From contig WTFX01000015.1 of NCBI GenBank assembly GCA_011523825.1, forward strand, positions 99,442-163,441: a stretch of 64,000 bases of DNA, read 5' to 3'. Of this stretch, positions 1-7,768 are shown in pieces. The DNA comes from Microthrixaceae bacterium (lineage in GTDB: Bacteria > Actinomycetota > Acidimicrobiia > Acidimicrobiales > Poriferisodalaceae). The notes beneath the pieces were generated by a model that was given only the letters and a program-made list of their open reading frames with translations, was not told the DNA's origin and searched no databases. Numbering within the stretch: the first letter of the stretch is position 1; each line of letters begins with the position of its first letter. Made by a program: the position numbers and the translations under genes.

Positions 1-807
1 TGCGGGCAGGTCCAGCCCGGCGGCGATCCATGCGCCGGCGAGCGTCAGGTAGCCCTGCGAGTTCGGCGGCACGGTCCACAAGCTGTGCCCCCAGGCATCG
101 GCCTGCAGCGGCGTCACCCAGTCGGCCTGGGATCGAGCCAGGTCCGCGGGGGTGAACTCGCCGCTGCCCAGCTCGATGAGGTCGCGGCCGAACTTGCCTT
201 CGTAGTAGGCCTCCCGGCCGCCGTCGATGATTTCCTGCAGGGCGGCGGCGACGCCGGGTCGGGTGATGAGGTCTCCCGGCTTGTTCTGGGGCGAATAGTC
301 GTCGGCGTTGGCGACGCCGTCGAGCAATGCGGCGGCGGCAGCGCCGTGGGGCGAGAGCGGGAAGCCGCCGCCTGCGAGGTCGATGGCGGGTGCGAACACC
401 TCCGCCAGCGCGGCACGCCCGAACCGTTCGTGCAGGCTCAGCCACCCGTCGACGCATCCCGGCACCGGCACGCTGCGGATGTCGTTGCGGAAGCGCATCC
501 GTGTGCGGCCCTCGGCGCGCAGCGCGTCGGGCTCTGCGCCGCTGCCCGCCCGGCCGCTCGCATTGAGCGCTGCGGGGGCTGTTCCGTCGGCGTGATGGAC
601 CAGCGCCCACAAGTCGCCGCCCATGCCGCACATGTGCTGGGTGGTGACGGCGAGCACGGCGGAGGCCGCCACCGCTGCGTCTGCCGCCGAGCCGCCGGCA
701 CGCAGCAGCGACACGCCGGCCTCGCTCGCGAGATGGTCGACGCTGCACACCATGCCGCTGCGGGCGTAGCGGGTGGCGAACGGGACCTGCGGTCGGGATC
801 GGCTCAC
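1..807 (-). CDS. ggt: Gamma-glutamyltranspeptidase-like protein (partial, C-terminus off window)
   Basis: The 269 N-terminal residues of a GGT-family N-terminal-nucleophile hydrolase, which cleaves gamma-glutamyl bonds in glutathione and related compounds. The family signature is clear: MVCSVDHLASEAG followed by LLRAGGSAADAAVAAS near residues 19-50, then CGMGGD, and later VPVPGCVDGW and FAPAIDLAGGGFPLS. The autocatalytic Thr and the small subunit would lie beyond position 1, so activity cannot be judged. A GTG start at 807 is chosen because homology begins soon after it and it lies 33 bp after the upstream stop. No signal peptide is visible, so a cytoplasmic GGT-like hydrolase is possible. 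It is last in a minus-strand run with the FAD oxidase and GDPD. Confidence 0.8.
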   Translation of the reverse strand, partial: MSRSRPQVPFATRYARSGMVCSVDHLASEAGVSLLRAGGSAADAAVAASAVLAVTTQHMCGMGGDLWALVHHADGTAPAALNASGRAGSGAEPDALRAEGRTRMRFRNDIRSVPVPGCVDGWLSLHERFGRAALAEVFAPAIDLAGGGFPLSPHGAAAAALLDGVANADDYSPQNKPGDLITRPGVAAALQEIIDGGREAYYEGKFGRDLIELGSGEFTPADLARSQADWVTPLQADAWGHSLWTVPPNSQGYLTLAGAWIAAGLDLPA

Positions 808-840
808 ACCTCGAACGCTAGAGGCTGAACCGATTGTCGC

Positions 841-2253
841 TCAGGGCAGCAGGACGTTGGGATTGAGCAGGCCGGCTGGGTCGAGTGCGCGCTTGATGGC
901 GCCGAAGGCAGCCAGCTCGGCCTCGCTGCGGTTGAGGTGCAGCTGGGAGAGCTTGGCGGTGCCGATGCCGTGCTCGGCCGAGATGCTGCCGCCGAGTTCT
1001 GCGACGTAGCGCAGCACAGCGTCATCCACCTCTTCGGACGGTTCGACGCCGTCGGGACCCAGCACGTTGACGTGCACGTTGCCGTCGCCGAGATGGCCGA
1101 ACAGCAGCGGCTGGGCATCGGGATCCGCGGTTCTGATCACATCGGGCACGCCGTCGACGAATTCGGCGAGACGAGCTGCTGGCAGGGTCACGTCCAGCTT
1201 GTGGGGGATGCCGGCTGCCGAGATCGCCTCGGTGACGTTCTCGCGGAACGCCCACAGCCGCTGCCGTGACGTGGGATCGAGCGCCACCGCCGCATCGACC
1301 ACGAGATCCGCCAATTCTTCGACCGCGGCGCCGAGCTCGTCGCTGGGATCGGTGCGTGCCGCGGCTTCGGCGATCAGCCACGCTCCGCCGCCATCCGGAC
1401 CGCGATGCGAGTCGCCGCCGAGGCTGCCGACCGGTGGGGCGACGCCGAGGTGACGCGACACCAGCGTCATGGCTCTTTCGAAGACAGCTTCCAGCGCATG
1501 CAGCGAGGCGACGCTGCGACGCAGTGCGGCGGCTGCGCTGACGGCATCGGCTGCCGTCTCGAACGCCAGCAGGGCGGTCGCGCGCTCAGGCTGGGTGGGG
1601 TGCAGTCGCAGGCGCACCCGCGTGATGACGCCGAGCGTGCCCTCGCTGCCCGCCAGCAGGCTCCCGAAGTCGTAGCCGGTGTTGTCCTTCTCGAGGCCTG
1701 CCAGGTGGCTCACGACCGTGCCGTCGGCGAGCACTGCTTCGATGCCGACGACCTGGGCTCGCATGGCACCGTAACGCAGCACGTTGATGCCGCCCGCGTT
1801 GGTGGCGACCATCCCGCCGATTGTGGCCGAGTCGCGCGCCGCAAGGTCAACGCCCACGCTGAGGCCCGACGAGGCCACGTGGGCTTGGGCACCGGCCAGC
1901 GTCACGCCGGCGCCCAGCGTCACCTGCGACGCGAGCTCGTCCACCGGTTCGCATTCGTTGAGCCGACGCATCGACAGGACCGCTTCACCGGCGAGGGGCA
2001 CGCTGCCGCCGACGAGGCCGGTGTTGCCGCCTTGGGGCACCACGGGCACCCCAGCAGTCGCCAGCACGCTCATGACGGCAGCGGTTTCGGCGGTGTCGCT
2101 GGGTCGGATCACCAGCGGCGTTGTACCGGCGAAGCGGCGGGTCCAGTCGATGCTGTAGCCGGCGGTCATCTCCGGGTCTTCCAGGACGTGTGCCGTCCCG
2201 ACGATTCCCGTCAGCTCGTCGATCAGCCCTGCGTCGACCACGCCGGTGCTCAT
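841..2253 (-). CDS. FAD-linked oxidase (D-2-hydroxyacid dehydrogenase, GlcD/D2HGDH type)
   Basis: A 470-residue flavoprotein of the vanillyl-alcohol-oxidase/PCMH superfamily, oxidising a D-2-hydroxyacid such as D-lactate, D-2-hydroxyglutarate or glycolate. The FAD-binding PCMH domain spans roughly residues 45-225, with PQGGNTGLVGGSVP and later GSEGTLGVIT. The C-terminal cap has the family signatures GHLGDGNVHVN (about residue 380) and SAEHGIG (about 425), which bind metal and substrate. Length matches the family. Starts 13 bp after the GDPD stop and is followed by ggt, suggesting co-transcription. The substrate cannot be assigned from sequence. It is distinct from the GlcDEF operon at 10.2 kb, which has its own iron-sulfur partner. 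Confidence 0.85.
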   Translation of the reverse strand: MSTGVVDAGLIDELTGIVGTAHVLEDPEMTAGYSIDWTRRFAGTTPLVIRPSDTAETAAVMSVLATAGVPVVPQGGNTGLVGGSVPLAGEAVLSMRRLNECEPVDELASQVTLGAGVTLAGAQAHVASSGLSVGVDLAARDSATIGGMVATNAGGINVLRYGAMRAQVVGIEAVLADGTVVSHLAGLEKDNTGYDFGSLLAGSEGTLGVITRVRLRLHPTQPERATALLAFETAADAVSAAAALRRSVASLHALEAVFERAMTLVSRHLGVAPPVGSLGGDSHRGPDGGGAWLIAEAAARTDPSDELGAAVEELADLVVDAAVALDPTSRQRLWAFRENVTEAISAAGIPHKLDVTLPAARLAEFVDGVPDVIRTADPDAQPLLFGHLGDGNVHVNVLGPDGVEPSEEVDDAVLRYVAELGGSISAEHGIGTAKLSQLHLNRSEAELAAFGAIKRALDPAGLLNPNVLLP

Positions 2254-2266
2254 GTGCCAGTCTCGC

Positions 2267-3073
2267 TCATGCGCCAGCCTGGCGGCCTGCGGGCCAGGCT
2301 CCCCGTTCCGCCAAGACCTCGAGCAGCACCTTGGGCTCGTCGGTCATGATGCCGTCGACGTTGATGTCGAGCAGGCGGTTCATCTCGACGCGATCGTCGA
2401 TGGTCCACACATGAACCGCAAGCCCGGCGCGGTGTGCATAGTCGACCAGCCGGCGGGTTGCGAGCGGGATCGGTCCCTGCCGCAGCGGGATCGAAGCGAT
2501 CCGTCCCCGAAAGGGCCGCGCACGCCGAGCCGAGCGGCGGGGTCGCGCGGTGAGTCCCGTGAGGCTCATCACGCGGAGGCGGGCTATTTCCCGCGGGCTG
2601 AAGCTGAGACACACCGCGTCGCCATGCGCTTCGTCGACACGCTCCAGGCGTTCGTCGGAAAACGAACCGATGCACACCCGTTCGAGCACGCCCGGCCGCC
2701 CCAGCACCTCGATCAGCGGCTCGACGGCTGCATCGGTCTTGGGATCGATGCTGATGCGCACGTCGTCGAAGGCGTCGAGCAGCTCCTCGAGCCGGGGGAT
2801 CGGCTCTCCGCCGACCCGTGCCCGGGACACTTCGCTCCACGTCATGTCCGAGATGCGCCCGGTGCGGTCGGAGGTGGGGGCGAGCTCATCGTCGTGAAAG
2901 ACGGCCAGCACGCCGTCGGAGGTTGCCTGCACGTCGGTCTCCAGGTGGCGATAGCCGAGGGCCACGGCGCCTTCGAAGGCCGCCATCGTGTTCTGCGGCC
3001 AGACCGCGCTGCCGCCGCGGTGGGCTATCGGTACCGGAGGGGGCTGGTCCAGGTACGGATGTTGCGACGTCAC
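2267..3073 (-). CDS. Glycerophosphodiester phosphodiesterase
   Basis: A 268-residue GDPD-family enzyme that hydrolyses glycerophosphodiesters to glycerol-3-phosphate and an alcohol. Near the N-terminus it has AHRGG followed by PQNT (family HRG...PENT), then ETDVQATSDG and VFHDD, supplying the catalytic His pair and metal ligands of the TIM barrel. Late motifs are VHVWTIDD and GIMTDEP, typical of the family C-terminus. I chose GTG at 3073 because homology starts within 15 residues of it; an upstream in-frame ATG at 3175 would add a low-complexity extension and overlap the divergent gene. No signal peptide, so probably cytoplasmic. First gene of the minus-strand trio with the FAD oxidase and ggt. 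Confidence 0.88.
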   Translation of the reverse strand: MTSQHPYLDQPPPVPIAHRGGSAVWPQNTMAAFEGAVALGYRHLETDVQATSDGVLAVFHDDELAPTSDRTGRISDMTWSEVSRARVGGEPIPRLEELLDAFDDVRISIDPKTDAAVEPLIEVLGRPGVLERVCIGSFSDERLERVDEAHGDAVCLSFSPREIARLRVMSLTGLTARPRRSARRARPFRGRIASIPLRQGPIPLATRRLVDYAHRAGLAVHVWTIDDRVEMNRLLDINVDGIMTDEPKVLLEVLAERGAWPAGRQAGA

Positions 3074-3179
3074 AGCGCAAGTATCGCCGCTCGCCTCCCT
3101 GATCCATGTGCCGGCGAGGTCCAGCTGCGGTGAAGCTGCCCAGATGGCGCAGTGGGCTGTCACCGCTACCGTCACATCG

Positions 3180-3998
3180 ATGTCAGACGGCGACGCCGCA
3201 GCACCGGACCCCCCACGCGGTCACCCCTCGCCGGCCGACGCCTTCGCTGCGTGGGTGACCAGCGAGCCGGTGCCGCTCGACCGGGCGGCCTTGGCCATCG
3301 CCGCCCACTGCCGGACGGACCCAGTCGACGAGGTTGCTGCGCTGGCCGAACTGGACCGCCTCGGTGCCGCATTGCGCGAGCCCACACCGGACGCAGTCGT
3401 CGATCTGCTCTTCGGCCAGGAGGGCTTCGGCCCCAACCGGGGTCGCTTCGCTGACCCGGCCAACAGCTACCTGGACCTAGTGGTCTCGCGGCGGCTCGGC
3501 ATTCCGATCACGCTGGCCGTGGTCACCATTGAGGTGGCGCGCCGTGCCGGTGTCGTGCTGCACGGGGTCGGCATGCCGGGCCACTTCCTGGTCGGCACAC
3601 CCGATCCCGAAGTGTTCATCGATGCCTTCGACGGGTGCGTTATCGACCGGGCCGGCGCGGCGGCGATCTTTGCCCGTTTCGAGTCACGTCAGGCGTTCGA
3701 TGATCTGTTCCTGCAGCCGACACCTCCCGAAGCAATCCTGCTGCGCATGCTGAACAACCTGCGCACGCTTCACCTGCGCCAACCCGATGCACCTTCGATG
3801 CTGGCCGTGCTGGAACTGCTGACCCGGTTGCCCGGCTGCCCGATCGACGAGTTCATGCGGCTGGGCCAAGCGCTTGCGACGTTGGGCCGCCCCGACGAGG
3901 GTGCCCGAGCGCTGGAAGGCGCCGCTGATCGGTTTGGCGGCAGCGACGCCGACCACCTCCGACAAGCAGCAACACGCCTCTGGGCTCAGCTCAACTAG
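3180..3998 (+). CDS. SirB1/transglutaminase-like family protein
   Basis: A 272-residue protein of the SirB1/YchA family (transglutaminase-like fold). Visible features are a helical N-terminus (about 25-75), a central block with NRGRFADPANSYLD, RRLGIPITLAVV and HGVGMPGHFLVG, and a helical, TPR-like C-terminal third. The expected catalytic Cys of true transglutaminases is not in the usual place, and most SirB1 proteins have no proven reaction. ATG at 3180 follows the N-terminal sequence better than longer upstream starts. It diverges from the GDPD gene across about 106 bp that must hold both promoters. Cellular role unknown. Confidence 0.75.
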   Translation: MSDGDAAAPDPPRGHPSPADAFAAWVTSEPVPLDRAALAIAAHCRTDPVDEVAALAELDRLGAALREPTPDAVVDLLFGQEGFGPNRGRFADPANSYLDLVVSRRLGIPITLAVVTIEVARRAGVVLHGVGMPGHFLVGTPDPEVFIDAFDGCVIDRAGAAAIFARFESRQAFDDLFLQPTPPEAILLRMLNNLRTLHLRQPDAPSMLAVLELLTRLPGCPIDEFMRLGQALATLGRPDEGARALEGAADRFGGSDADHLRQAATRLWAQLN

Positions 3999-4037
3999 GC
4001 CCGCGAGCAGCCGTGGTGTCGAAGCCGCGAGCGGGGG

Positions 4038-4655
4038 CTAAAGCCCTATGGCCAAGTCTGGGCGGCCTCGCAGGTGGGTGCGCTCGTTGACCGAGAGCAC
4101 GCTGCGGTGACCACGGCTGGACGCGAAGACTCGTGTGACGGACGTGTAGTCCACGTCAAACTTCAAGAAGGTGTCCGGATTGAAGCCGAGGCAGCGCGCC
4201 AGGTATGCATTCACCACGCCGCCGTGGCATGCCAGCGCGACACGCTGGCTGCGGTGTTCGGCAACGATCTGGTCCACCGCCCCGCTGACCGTGGCGATGA
4301 ACTGGGCTGTGCGCTCTGCGTCGCCGAACGAGCCGGTTGCCAGCTCGTCCCACCGATCCCGGTCGGTCTCCTTGAGGACTTCCATGGGCACGTACGCCGG
4401 TGAGTCGCGGTCGAATTCGCTGAGCCCCTCGCGCACGATCGGTACGAGGCCAGTGGCTTCGCTGATGGCCTCTGCGGTCTGCAGCGCCCGTCGCATCGGG
4501 CTGCTGTACAGGGCATCGATGCCCATCTCGGCGAGCCACCCGGCAACCGCCACGGCCTGCTGCTGACCGATCTCCGACAGAGGCGGGTCCGCGGGCCGCC
4601 CGTCGTGCCGTACGACTCGTTCGGGCTGGCCGTGACGAACGAAGACGAGTTCCAC
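4038..4655 (-). CDS. Histidine phosphatase (phosphoglycerate mutase-like) family protein
   Basis: A 205-residue histidine-phosphatase protein. The phosphohistidine motif FVRHGQP is at residues 5-11; the second half of the pocket shows SSPMRRALQTAE, a central acid region EFDRDS and the late ACHGGVVNAY (second catalytic His). The fold and length match the cofactor-independent phosphatase branch rather than glycolytic dPGM. Substrate unknown. Divergent from pyk across 67 bp and convergent with the SirB1-like gene, so probably monocistronic. Confidence 0.85.
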   Translation of the reverse strand: MELVFVRHGQPERVVRHDGRPADPPLSEIGQQQAVAVAGWLAEMGIDALYSSPMRRALQTAEAISEATGLVPIVREGLSEFDRDSPAYVPMEVLKETDRDRWDELATGSFGDAERTAQFIATVSGAVDQIVAEHRSQRVALACHGGVVNAYLARCLGFNPDTFLKFDVDYTSVTRVFASSRGHRSVLSVNERTHLRGRPDLAIGL

Positions 4656-4722
4656 GGCGGGTGACCCTAGAGGGCGAAATCAATGGCTGAGTGCCTTGAC
4701 GGGAGCGGTACCGTGGTAGCAC

Positions 4723-6156
4723 ATGGCAAGACGGACCAAGATCATCGCCAGCGTCGGACCAGCCTGTAACGACGAGGCGACCATGACGGCCATGATCGAA
4801 GCAGGCGTCGATGTCTGGCGTCTCGGGCTGGCCCACGGCACACTCGACGAGCAGGTCAACACCTTCCGGCGGCTGCGCACTGTTTCGCAGGATTCGGGAC
4901 GGCATATCGGGATCCTCGTGGATCTGCCGGGCCCCAAGGTGCGGTGCAAGCCGTTCCCAGAAGGCGGCTGCGACGTCACTGAGGGAGCGGTGCTCTCGCT
5001 CGCCATCGACGGCGACGCCAGCACCGCCGACCGGCTCGTCGTCGACTACGAGGGCCTGCTCACCGACGTGGGTCCCGGCGACCGGCTGTCGTTCGGCGAC
5101 GGCAACGTGGTGCTGGTGGTGGAGGACCGTGCCTCCAACGCTCTCAAGTCTCGCGTGCTGCACGGCGGCCATCTCGAAGGCCGGCCGGGCCTGCATGTCG
5201 ACTCGTCCAAGCTGCGCATCAGCACGCCAACACCGCAGGATCTGAAGCTGGCCGACACGTTCATCGACCTCGGCACTGACATGGTTGCGTTGTCATTCGT
5301 CCGCTCGGCACATGACATGCGGCGCCTGGGCGTCGAGCCTCACCCCCGTGGCCCGCTGTTGGTGGCCAAGATCGAGACAAATGCCGCCGTGGAGAACCTC
5401 GACGGGATCATCGAGGCCTCCTCGGCCGTCATGGTGGCTCGTGGCGACCTGGGCGCAGAGTGCGACATCGAGGAGCTGCCGCACCTGCAGAAGCGGATCA
5501 TCGAGGCCTGTGTCGCGCACGGCCGACCGGCCATCACCGCGACACAGATGCTGGAATCGCTGCTGCACTCGCCGGTGCCGACACGTGCGGAGGCCTCCGA
5601 CATCGCCAACGCAGTGTTCGACGGCACATCTGCGGTGATGCTGAGCGGCGAGACGGCCATCGGCCACGATCCCGTGAACGCCGTGCGGACCATGGCGCGC
5701 ATCACCGAGCGAGCCGACGAGCGTTTCGACTACGAAGCGTGGTGGAACCGGTTGCTGTCGGTGCGCAGGCTGGATGAACGCGCCGCCGACTACCTGCGGG
5801 TGACCGACGGCATCACCCAGTCGGCGTCGAGGCTGGCCACTGAGCTTGGCGCCCAAGCCATCATCTGCCTGAGCCGTTCGGGATTCACTGCCCGCAGCAT
5901 GGCCCGGTTCCGCCCGTCGATGCCGCTGCTGGGCCTCACGCCCGAGCCTCGCACCGCGATGCAGCTCTCACTGTCGTGGGGGACGCGCCCGTTGGTCTTC
6001 GGCGAGCGCCTGACCCCGGCCGAGTCAGCGCTCGAGGCGGTGCACGCAGCGGCACGCACGGGCGTGGTGCGGAGCGGGGACATGGTGGTGGTGGTGTCAG
6101 GCTCGAGCCCCGAGTCGCACGCCACCGACAACCTGCGCGCCATGCGCGTGCCCTGA
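4723..6156 (+). CDS. pyk: Pyruvate kinase, atypical monovalent-cation site
   Basis: A 477-residue pyruvate kinase converting PEP and ADP to pyruvate and ATP. Core catalytic motifs are intact: RTKIIASVGPA at the start, VAKIETNAAVEN, ARGDLGAE and TATQMLESLLHSP, followed by the AEASDIANAVFDGTSAVMLSGET block. The cation site is unusual. The family RLNFSHG reads RLGLAHG here (residues 33-39), losing Asn and Ser ligands of K+. The family LDTKGPEIR reads VDLPGPKVR, with Lys72 at the position of rabbit Glu117. Lys there marks K+-independent pyruvate kinases, so activity without K+ is predicted. A C-terminal allosteric-type domain is present. Monocistronic, with an interspersed repeat right after the stop. 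Confidence 0.92.
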   Translation: MARRTKIIASVGPACNDEATMTAMIEAGVDVWRLGLAHGTLDEQVNTFRRLRTVSQDSGRHIGILVDLPGPKVRCKPFPEGGCDVTEGAVLSLAIDGDASTADRLVVDYEGLLTDVGPGDRLSFGDGNVVLVVEDRASNALKSRVLHGGHLEGRPGLHVDSSKLRISTPTPQDLKLADTFIDLGTDMVALSFVRSAHDMRRLGVEPHPRGPLLVAKIETNAAVENLDGIIEASSAVMVARGDLGAECDIEELPHLQKRIIEACVAHGRPAITATQMLESLLHSPVPTRAEASDIANAVFDGTSAVMLSGETAIGHDPVNAVRTMARITERADERFDYEAWWNRLLSVRRLDERAADYLRVTDGITQSASRLATELGAQAIICLSRSGFTARSMARFRPSMPLLGLTPEPRTAMQLSLSWGTRPLVFGERLTPAESALEAVHAAARTGVVRSGDMVVVVSGSSPESHATDNLRAMRVP

Positions 6157-6160
6157 CGGA

Positions 6161-6292
6161 AGCTGAGCCCCGGGCCCGAGCGGCCCGTGAGCGAAGCGAA
6201 CAAGAGCGGGAAGCACAGGGCGAAGCCGTGGCCCGAGCGGTCCGTGAGCCCGTATCCAGTGGGGATTGGGAACAAGAGCGGGAAACGAGATA
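6161..6292 (+). repeat. Interspersed repeat family, copy A (internally duplicated)
   Basis: An intergenic element after pyk. It contains GGCCCGAGCGGCCCGTGAGC near 6173 and again, with one change (GGTCCG), near 6230. AACAAGAGCGGGAA also occurs twice, near 6199 and 6270, so the element is an imperfect tandem duplication of about 60-70 bp. The first unit aligns in the same orientation with copy B at 30657 and more loosely with copy C at 56001. Read in one frame, the first unit encodes EAEPRARAARERSEQER, matching the peptide pattern of the other copies. Confidence 0.7.
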
Positions 6293-6304
6293 GTCGAGCC
6301 GGCG

Positions 6305-6610
6305 TCAATCGATGTCGATATCGACATCGATGCGTGACGGGTCGATGCGGTCAGGTCCGCACAAGGGATTCTGGGGCACCTGCACCGGACGGCCGAAGAC
6401 TTCGCACGAGCAGGTCTCCTGGCAGTCCCGCAGCCCGGTCCATTGCACGGCCAGCACTGCCGCGCCGCCCACCAGCACCAGCGAGATCAGCACGGCCAGC
6501 ACCAGCCGGCGGATCAACCGGAGCGCAATGAAGGCCGCCACAGCCAAGGCGGCAATCCCGCCGACCAGAGCGATGCTCAGGCGGTCGGCATCGAGCCATT
6601 CGGGCAGCAC
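6305..6610 (-). CDS. Small membrane protein with acidic Cys-containing tail
   Basis: A 101-residue protein not assigned to any family. Two hydrophobic segments lie near residues 12-32 and 35-58, separated by basic residues (RLIRR), predicting an in-out helical pair. The C-terminal 40 residues are soluble, with four Cys (CQETCSC and a later LCGPD), and end in an acidic DVDIDID tail. Those Cys could bind metal or form disulfides. It sits convergent to pyk and divergent from the DUF3151 gene. The length and codon pattern look coding, but no function can be proposed. Confidence 0.55.
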   Translation of the reverse strand: MLPEWLDADRLSIALVGGIAALAVAAFIALRLIRRLVLAVLISLVLVGGAAVLAVQWTGLRDCQETCSCEVFGRPVQVPQNPLCGPDRIDPSRIDVDIDID

Positions 6611-6690
6611 TTCAACAGAGAGTACGCAGCGTCCCGGCAGTGCCCGTGGATCGCTCCCGGGCCAGCGCCAAGGCGCTCAGTAGAGTCCAA

Positions 6691-7188
6691 GTGGCTGATA
6701 CGACGATCCGCGAGGTTCCGCGCATGGCGGCCACACCCATAGACCTGCGTCCGGGCAGCTTGCCCTCCACGGTGCTGGATGCGGCCCCTCCCGCTGCAGT
6801 CGCGGCACTCGAAGCGGCGATGGCTCAGCCGGCGGCCGAACGGGGCGCCGCGCTGTCGGAGGTGGCAGCCCGCTGGCCGCGGCTGCTGGAGGCCTGGGCG
6901 GAGCTGGGGCGTTGGGCGGCGAGCGAGAGTCGTCACATCGAGTCCTACGCCTACTGCAGGGTGGGGTACCACCGCGGGCTTGACGCGCTGCGCGCCGCTG
7001 GCTGGCGGGGGAGCGGATACGTCCGCTGGGCGGAGCCCACCAACAGCGGCTTCCTGTGGTCGCTGCTGGGCCTGGGGCGTAGCGCTGCTGCCATCGGCGA
7101 GCATGACGAGGCCGACCGGTGCGCCGGCTTCCTGATGCAGCTCGACCCCGGAGGCGAGCCGTCGACGGGTGAGTGGCCGCAGGCGTGA
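6691..7188 (+). CDS. DUF3151 family protein
   Basis: A protein of about 165 residues matching the actinobacterial DUF3151 family, whose function is unknown. Characteristic stretches are RHIESYAYCRVGYHRGLDALRA and GWRGSGYVRW, then IGEHDEADRC and FLMQLDP near the C-terminus. The start is uncertain: GTG at 6691 (reading M-A-D-T-T-I-R) or ATG at 6724. I give the GTG because family members usually carry a short, similar N-terminal segment. The stop overlaps the mobA start (GTGA), so the two are translationally coupled and probably head an operon with rnd. Confidence 0.75.
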   Translation: MADTTIREVPRMAATPIDLRPGSLPSTVLDAAPPAAVAALEAAMAQPAAERGAALSEVAARWPRLLEAWAELGRWAASESRHIESYAYCRVGYHRGLDALRAAGWRGSGYVRWAEPTNSGFLWSLLGLGRSAAAIGEHDEADRCAGFLMQLDPGGEPSTGEWPQA

Positions 7189-7763
7189 AGCCCGTCGGCG
7201 TCGTGCTGTGCGGCGGCGCATCCACGCGTATGGGCAGCGACAAGGCGGGCCTGGAACTGTCGGGCCGGCCGCTGGCGCTGTGGGTCGCCGATGCGCTCTC
7301 GGAGGCGGGAGCAGACCCTGTCGTGGCGCAGGGCGGCAGTCCGCCGGCGCCGCTCGTGGCCGAACCCGACAGCTCGCCACGAGCCGGCCCGCTCTCGGCC
7401 CTGATTGATGCGCTGGAGCGCCATGGCGATGTGCTCGTGTGCCCGACCGATGTGCCGACGGTGCCTGCTGAGCTGCTTGCAAAACTGGTCGAGCGCGCCC
7501 GCAGCACGGGTGCGCCGGTGGTGCTGGCTCGCAGCGACCGTCCGGAGCCGCTCATCGGCCACTACGCCCGCGAATCGCTCTCGATGCTGCGGGCAGGCCA
7601 GCAGGCCGGTGCGCGCGGGCCGAAGGAGGCCTTCGACACCGAGTGTGTCCCGACCGTGCCAGTGGCACCGTCCGATGTGCTGAACGTGAACACACCCGCC
7701 GATCTGGCCGCAGCCGAGGCGATCTTGGCGGCTCGTGAAGCGGGCCAGCCGGGAGTGGGCTGA
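7185..7763 (+). CDS. mobA: Molybdenum cofactor guanylyltransferase
   Basis: A 192-residue MobA-type nucleotidyltransferase, transferring GMP from GTP to molybdopterin to build (bis-)MGD. The N-terminal LCGGASTRMGSDKA is the GTP-binding signature, followed by a central CPTDVPTVP (metal-binding Asp) and C-terminal VLNVNTPADL. GTG at 7185 is chosen because it overlaps the DUF3151 stop by four bases and places the signature about nine residues in. The product fits a need of the DMSO-reductase-family molybdoenzyme at 53.5 kb. A related nucleotidyltransferase such as a MobA-like CTP enzyme cannot be excluded, but guanylyl transfer is the default. Confidence 0.85.
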   Translation: MKPVGVVLCGGASTRMGSDKAGLELSGRPLALWVADALSEAGADPVVAQGGSPPAPLVAEPDSSPRAGPLSALIDALERHGDVLVCPTDVPTVPAELLAKLVERARSTGAPVVLARSDRPEPLIGHYARESLSMLRAGQQAGARGPKEAFDTECVPTVPVAPSDVLNVNTPADLAAAEAILAAREAGQPGVG

Positions 7764-7768
7764 CGCGC

